A stretch of DNA of 64,000 bases from Elmis aenea (lineage: Eukaryota > Arthropoda > Insecta > Coleoptera > Elmidae), in NCBI GenBank assembly GCA_947652605.1, contig OX393579.1, forward strand, positions 39,686,970 through 39,750,969, read 5' to 3'. Position 1 is the stretch's first letter; each line of letters begins with the position of its first letter. The translations under genes and the position numbers were made by a program. The notes beneath the pieces are model-generated. The model did no database searches. It worked only from the letters and a program-made list of their open reading frames with translations, and was not told the origin of the DNA. Below, in pieces: positions 59,301 through 64,000 of the stretch.

Positions 59301-61323
59301 TTTGACCTAGGTTTCGATGTAGCTACTTGCAAAATAATTGTATCTTCTAAAATTAATGAATATAATATAATTAAAAAATGTATTTTTGAAATCAGAAAAC
59401 GAATTCTTAGAAAAATAAATTGTGTCTAAAAAAACAAAACAGAATCGAGAGCAAAAAAATAATTACACCATTAAATGCTCAAAGAAATGTTACAGAAATA
59501 GTTTTTTTTTCAATTAGAAAATGTTATGTCATGTTTTTGGATTTTTTCAGTTTGTATGAAAACTGTTACAGATATCTGAAATCTGTTTTGATATTTTTAA
59601 TCAGCGTGTAATTTAGCAACTTTTCCTAATTTAAACTTCTACAAGTGGATGAAGTCGTCCCAACAGTAGCCCTCGAATTTGGTTCAGCCATCAGCAGTGG
59701 CGTAACTAGAAGTCAACCCGCCGGGTTGCAAAATGTTTACTAGCGCCTAATAACATTAGATATTATTATTTTTAAAAAAATTATCACAAATTTATGTAAA
59801 TAAAAAAGTAAAACTGAAATATATGTATGTATATTGTATACAGGTACCTACACGGCTATCTAAAGGGGGGGCTGCATCCCCGGGCCTCCAGTCTGAAGGG
59901 CCCCCAATATTTTTTTGTTTTGTTTAATATGCATTGTAACGGCAAACTTCAAATGAACAGCAAAATATGTTTTAACATCAAAAACTACAAATAAATTCTC
60001 ATCATAAAAAACAGAATTATTTATTCACAAGGGGTCCCCAATTATATCTTCCCCGGGCCCCCTCTTACCTCTAGGAGGCCCTGGGTACCTACATATAACA
60101 TTTTAATTACATAAGACGTGCAAGGAAAAAAATACACTTAAAGTAACTTTTTTAATTTATAAACTTTTCTTTCTCGATTTAGTTTTTGTAAATATACTTA
60201 TCTATAATTTTGTTAAAGTTTATTTGCTTAGCTATTTTATTTTCTATGCTTAATAGAGACTACTTGATCGCTGTTGACTCATCCTATTTCTTAAATAGTT
60301 TTTAATGTTTTAATTTGGAAAATGATCTTTCGGCAGTAGCTGTCGTTACAGGTATTGTAATGAAAATTATAAAAGCTGTACAAACATCTGAAAAACTGGA
60401 TGAACTTGTAAATTTTGGGCAGAAACAAATTTTATCAGCTCGCTAATATTTGAAATGTCATTTAAATTACTTCGAAATGCTGAACGAAAAGATAATAATG
60501 ATTCGAAAAGTCTTCAGTTAAATCATCTTGGTAAATATTCGTTTTTTCCATTGAACCAACCGACAGGCGCCTATGGTAATGTGGCGCCGGGTAGCCAATG
60601 TTCTGTGCGGGTAGCGCCGCAATCCCTGCTACCCCTATGGTTACGCCACTGGCCATCAGCCAGCATTTATATTTATATTAAACATTATTTGGAACAATCT
60701 TTTTCATTTATTCACCATTTATTAACTTTTTAATTGACAGCAATGCAATTGTGAAATGAAAATTAATAAAGGGTAGTTCACTCAGTGACATTTGATGCGC
60801 TACATCAAATGTCACCGTGTGAACTACCCATTGGTGTCCCTTATACGAAAACGATTACAAACAAAAGTTGAAGATAATTAAAAAACACCGGGGGCTGGTC
60901 GACCAAGCAATTATTTTTACAAATTAAAACTTACCGGTCCTTCAAACATACGTTCCAAAGCACAAAGTTCATATAAAATGCACCCTGCAGACCATATGTC
61001 CGACTTTATGTCATATAAACGGCCTTCGCAAATTTCTGGTGCCACATAATTGGTTGTTCCTATAAACGTTTGTGCTTTGGCGTCGCTGCAAATTTAATTT
61101 ATTATCAATTTTATATTCTCACAAAATTATTTTAAAATTACACTTAGCGAAGATGTACTTACTTCAGTAATGTTTTAGATATTCCAAAATCACCTATTTT
61201 TATTACATGCGCCCTCAAGCCAGTTAAAAATATATTTTCACATTTTAAGTCTCTGTGAATGATATTTTTTAGATGGATATGATGTAAACCACTTATAATT
61301 TGGCAAAATAAATTTATTATAAC
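56345..61323 (-). CDS. NEK-family (NIMA-related) Ser/Thr kinase, C-terminal part; 5' exons off window
   Basis: Three in-phase minus-strand exons are visible: 61323-61163, 61085-60935 and 56560-56345 (stop at 56347-56345), encoding about 175 aa. The catalytic loop is [13 protein letters not shown] and the activation segment starts at IGDFGISK. The T-loop is [14 protein letters not shown], followed by [14 protein letters not shown]. The last exon gives lobe helices ([16 protein letters not shown]) and a short tail ([11 protein letters not shown]) resembling NEK8/NEK9-type ends of the kinase domain. The P-loop, VAIK lysine and helix C are absent from the window and should lie beyond 64000. The stop comes shortly after the kinase domain, so this isoform lacks the RCC1 repeats of NEK8/NEK9 or belongs to another NEK class. 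The 4.4-kb intron between the last two exons carries transposons. Confidence 0.88.
57584..57859 (+). pseudogene. Pipsqueak/CENP-B-type HTH fragment
   Basis: A 91-codon ORF reads [36 protein letters not shown] and [17 protein letters not shown]. This is the HTH_psq domain found at the start of pogo/Tigger-like transposases and pipsqueak proteins. No DDE domain follows. It sits antisense in a NEK intron. GTAGTTGACAT-type repeats lie around it (57121, 57480, 57518), possibly element ends. It may be a solo domain gene. Confidence 0.65.
59852..60084. mobile_element. Small hAT nested in the 59.7-kb hAT
   Basis: GTACCTAC is duplicated at 59844-59851 and 60085-60092. The left end ACGGCTATCTAAAGG is degenerate; the right end is GGAGGCCCTG. 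The interior is GGGCCCCC rich. Confidence 0.78.
60240..60362 (-). pseudogene. hAT transposase dimerisation-domain remnant
   Basis: The minus strand reads [15 protein letters not shown], the hallmark of the hAT C-terminal dimerisation domain, followed by a stop-broken stretch resembling the next helix (RMSQQR, then SIENKIA-like). It confirms the superfamily of the host element. Confidence 0.75.
60771..60829. repeat. 59-bp palindrome
   Basis: GGGTAGTTCAC, then GTGACATTTGATG, is mirrored by CATCAAATGTCAC and GTGAACTACCC around a short core. It lies about 106 bp below the splice donor of the second visible NEK exon. Confidence 0.8.
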
Positions 61324-62071
61324 CTAAAAATAATAGTTTTCATTAATTTAGTCGGTTTCCAAACATGAAAAAGTTTCACGTTGTAAGCAGCATGCGTCGG
61401 ATTTTGAAGTGATTGCTGCCACAAACGCCTATTTTGGGGATACGACGAATCGGCCCTTAAGAATGGCATAAAAGTCCTTAAATATCGCTGGAATAAGTGT
61501 AGTGAGCTATAGAAATGGGTCGAAAAACGAAATAATTTTTTATCTAATATTTTGTTGTTTCCATCCTCGTACAAACATTTTACAAACATTGAGCTTAATG
61601 TTTAAAAAAAAAACAATTAAAATATCTAAAGAAAAATGTAAAAAAGCAGGGTGTTCAACAAAAAAATTACTTATTTGTCTTAAAACTTCAGCAAAATGGA
61701 CTGGACAAAACAAACATCCTGTATATTATTTTGAAAGTTTAACTGGTCAACAGCTACTATGGGTCTTTTTGCACTACCATAGTAGCATTTTTATTAAATG
61801 ATCAATGCTTGTATTATTTGAGAAATTCGTTATACAGGGTGTTTCTTAAATATTGCGAAAAAATTCGAGTAGTGATTCCTTGTCGAAAATTAAGGGGGTT
61901 CTTAATTTAATATTTTTTCTATAGACGTCTCTTTTCTAGGGTTGCCAACATTGGGCCGATGCTGACCCGAAGAAAAATAATTTGGGGGGGGGGGAGCGGT
62001 GAATTTTTTTTGAGTGAAATAGTTTTCAACAACTTAGAGATATATTCCAAAAATTATAAAACAAACTTCTG

Positions 62072-62531
62072 TAATGCTCGAAACCGAAACAAAAATTGGT
62101 TAACGGTTAACCAAAAGCGAGGACTTTATTTTTATAACGTTTTTTTTTGCCTAAAAAACAGTTTTTTTTCGTAATAAACCGGTTTTCTGTAAAAAAAACT
62201 ATTTAACTTATAAACCGGGTTTTAAAGACCGGTAAAAAAAAACGGTTTTTGACATTATTTTAATCTGGAATGCAAAGTATAAAAAGAAATTATCTATTTA
62301 TACAATCAAGCGCTCAGTAATGACTTTTCGTAAACTTATGGCATTTAATACAGATTCTGTATTTTTTAAAGTAATTTTTATTTAAAAAAGATGTTAAAAA
62401 ACCCGGTTTTTAATTATTTTGGTTAAAGGTTACCGTTTTTTGCCATTAAAAATAACGGTTTCGGTTAAAAATCACATTTATAGACAAAAAAATAACGGGT
62501 AAGAGGTTTTTTTAACCGGTTTCTTGCCCTG
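62072..62531. mobile_element. Decayed copy of the AACCGGTT hAT
   Basis: CTCGAAACCGAAAC, GGTTAACGGTTAACC and a GGTTTCTTGCCCTG end follow the order of the element at 50715-51195. The left end is degraded and no target duplication was found. It is nested within the 61937-63097 hAT. Confidence 0.8.
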
Positions 62532-62767
62532 GCAAGGTATCCTTTCTGAAATTCTATTTTTTTATCACATTGTGCACTTTCTACCAACGATTTCTGTTCT
62601 GGAGCTTTGAAATAAGGCTAAAATTTTTCGCAGTCAATGTCGAAATTAATTCTTATTGCAAGTCCAGCTTTTACTAAATTTAAATGCTGAATACCAAGCG
62701 ACTGTCTCAATTCAAACGGTATAATGAAATAAGAATTGAGCTTGTCGGCTGACGCCGGCCATCAACG

Positions 62768-62937
62768 TAGGAACACATTATTATCACGTCACGTCACCTC
62801 ACGTGAGCTCACAATTTCATCAAATGCGTGAGTGCGAGATAAACAATAGATTTTTATTGTTTAACTTACTCTTACACATTTGATGAAAGCTTGAGCTCAC
62901 GTGAGGTGACGTAACGGGATAATAATTTGTTTCTACT
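62768..62937. repeat. Inverted repeat with TCACGTGAGCTCA core
   Basis: ACGTCACCTCACGTGAGCTCA and CATCAAATG on the left are mirrored by CATTTGATGA and TGAGCTCACGTGAGGTGACG on the right. It is a short MITE nested in the 61937-63097 hAT. Confidence 0.75.
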
Positions 62938-63239
62938 TTTAGTCGCTGGGGTAGAATCGCCAGTGAATGGCGCCACTTTTCGCGTACATGAGTATAAACC
63001 CGGGGTAACCCGAAGAATTTGATTGTAAACCCGAAGCCCGAAGATTGATAGCCAAACCCGAAGTCTTCGGGTCAAAATGATAGTGTTGGCAACCCTACTC
63101 CTTTCGGAGTTACACTCCCCTAACGGGGAGCGATAAAATTAGGTTTTTATTTTATTTCTCAAATTTGGATAAATGTAGGAGAATGATATTTGGTAGATGT
63201 TTTATAGTTATTAAAAGACTTTTTGAAAAAGAAATTGAT

Positions 63240-64000
63240 TTGGAATACACTTTCGGAAATAACGGAAGTTGACGTCTACTTGCTTATTTCAAATACAATG
63301 GTCTATTTTTTATTGCATTTTTGGATTTAACACGTTATTTAAGAAGGACTTTTGATAGCATTCCCTATACCTAAGTGCATTAGTTTTTTAGATTTTTGGA
63401 CTTTTTTGAAAATGTTTAAATTTTCATCGTGATGCTTAATATTATCTACCGCCGCCATTTTTGAAGAGAAAACGCCTACATTGAGACTATGCATAGAAGA
63501 AACCTTGGAGTTCATACTGGAATTTTTACAATCGATGCATTACTTAATTACTTACAGGGTGTCCAAAATGTAATGTTCTTTTAATACAACTGCAGACCAC
63601 TAAAACTCGTTTTTTCAAATACAATGTCCAATTTTGTTTTCCATTTTCTAATGCAAAATTAAATTCTTCATCAATCTGTATTAGCGTTTCCTATACCTAT
63701 CTGCAATAATTTTCGAGTCATTAAGAATTTTTGATAAAGTTAAGAGAAATTGTAACACTTTTAAATAGTTAGCCTTGGAAATGACAACAAATATTATACT
63801 CCTAATATAATATACAATATATTATATTAAATTCAAAATATTCGTGTTTGAATACCTACTCTTGATTTTCCATTTTCATGGATACTTCAGACAAACTTTT
63901 AAGTGATTGACAGTTATTAATATTGGCATTTGTTATTTCCAAGGCTTACTTTTAAACAATGTACAATTTCTCTTAACTTTATCAAAAAATTTTAATTACT
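63240..64000. mobile_element. Composite element, left-half copy running off the window
   Basis: GGAAGTTGACGTCTAC, GCATTCCCTATACCTAAGTG, ATCGATGCATTACTTA and CAGGGTGTCCAAAATGTAAT follow the same order as in 43675-45692, including the inner/outer junction. The outer left end is missing and the copy continues past 64000. Confidence 0.82.

Larger units (their letters stand above)
59695..60651. mobile_element. hAT with decayed transposase tail
   Basis: The ends CAGTGGCGTAAC and GTTACGCCACTG are perfect. The 8-bp duplication GCCATCAG is at 59687-59694 and 60652-60659. The interior keeps a transposase remnant on the minus strand and hosts a second hAT. It lies in a NEK intron. Confidence 0.93.
61937..63097. 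mobile_element. hAT with TAGGGTTGCCAACA ends
   Basis: The ends TAGGGTTGCCAACA and TGTTGGCAACCCTA are flanked by CTCTTTTC (61929-61936) and CTCCTTTC (63098-63105), 7 of 8 matching. Copies 1 and 2 of the host carry an unbroken GACGTCTCCTTTC here, confirming the empty site. ACCCGAAG repeats lie near the right end. Confidence 0.85.
61835..63225. mobile_element. CAGGGTGTTTC foldback family, copy 3 (left arm only)
   Basis: CAGGGTGTTTCTTAAATATT, then GACGTCTC and, after the inserted hAT, GGAGTTACACTCCCC and ATTTGGATAAATGTAGGAG match the left arm of copies 1 and 2. The right arm is missing; the sequence passes into another element. Confidence 0.8.

Overview
The window is nuclear DNA from an AT-rich, intron-containing animal genome, most likely an insect. 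The genes have GT-AG introns, their proteins resemble arthropod homologues, and introns and intergenic space are saturated with short DNA transposons (hAT, piggyBac, PIF/Harbinger and TA-flanked foldback elements with CAGGGTG ends). A beetle or similar insect is a guess. There are no prokaryotic features, CRISPR arrays or recognisable tRNA/rRNA genes.

Seven host genes can be assembled exon by exon with consistent splice phase. They are: APC7 (anaphase-promoting complex TPR subunit; minus; C-terminus off the left edge), SART1/Snu66 (tri-snRNP protein; plus; complete, 7 exons), a C16orf89/UPF0764 (DUF4735) homologue (minus; 5 exons, 343 aa), an unnamed THAP plus PHD-like plus coiled-coil protein (plus; 4 exons, 425 aa, introns packed with transposons), glucoside xylosyltransferase (GXYLT/shams type; minus; 7 exons, 366 aa), SNRPA1/U2A' (plus; 5 exons, 251 aa) and a NEK-family kinase (minus; only the C-terminal half, 5' end off the right edge). 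APC7/SART1 and GXYLT/SNRPA1 are head-to-head pairs with about 370 and 440 bp between start codons, so each probably shares a bidirectional promoter. Two of the genes, SART1 and SNRPA1, act in the spliceosome.

Layout: 1-1.6 kb repeat with a hAT insertion; 1.6-5.5 kb APC7, with a decayed Harbinger element in an intron; 5.9-14.6 kb SART1, with hAT, foldback and non-LTR remnants in introns; 14.6-17.4 kb non-LTR scrap, a long foldback and a ~190-bp tandem array; 17.4-19.3 kb C16orf89-like gene; 19.3-23.6 kb sparse DNA with a ~155-bp tandem array; 23.6-34.3 kb THAP-PHD gene with up to four levels of nested elements; 34.3-41.5 kb foldbacks and an RGG-coding island with a broken frame; 41.5-49.2 kb GXYLT; 49.6-51.6 kb SNRPA1; 51.6-56.3 kb foldbacks, including a perfect 59-bp-arm hairpin; 56.3-61.3 kb NEK exons, with a pipsqueak-type HTH remnant and a hAT in one intron; 61.3-64 kb stacked elements.

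The strongest unusual signals are the THAP-PHD architecture, a 1.3-kb piggyBac miniature that keeps only the transposase cysteine-rich C-terminal domain plus subterminal palindromes, a composite nested element seen three times with the same internal junction, and datable nests whose order can be read from intact target-site duplications.
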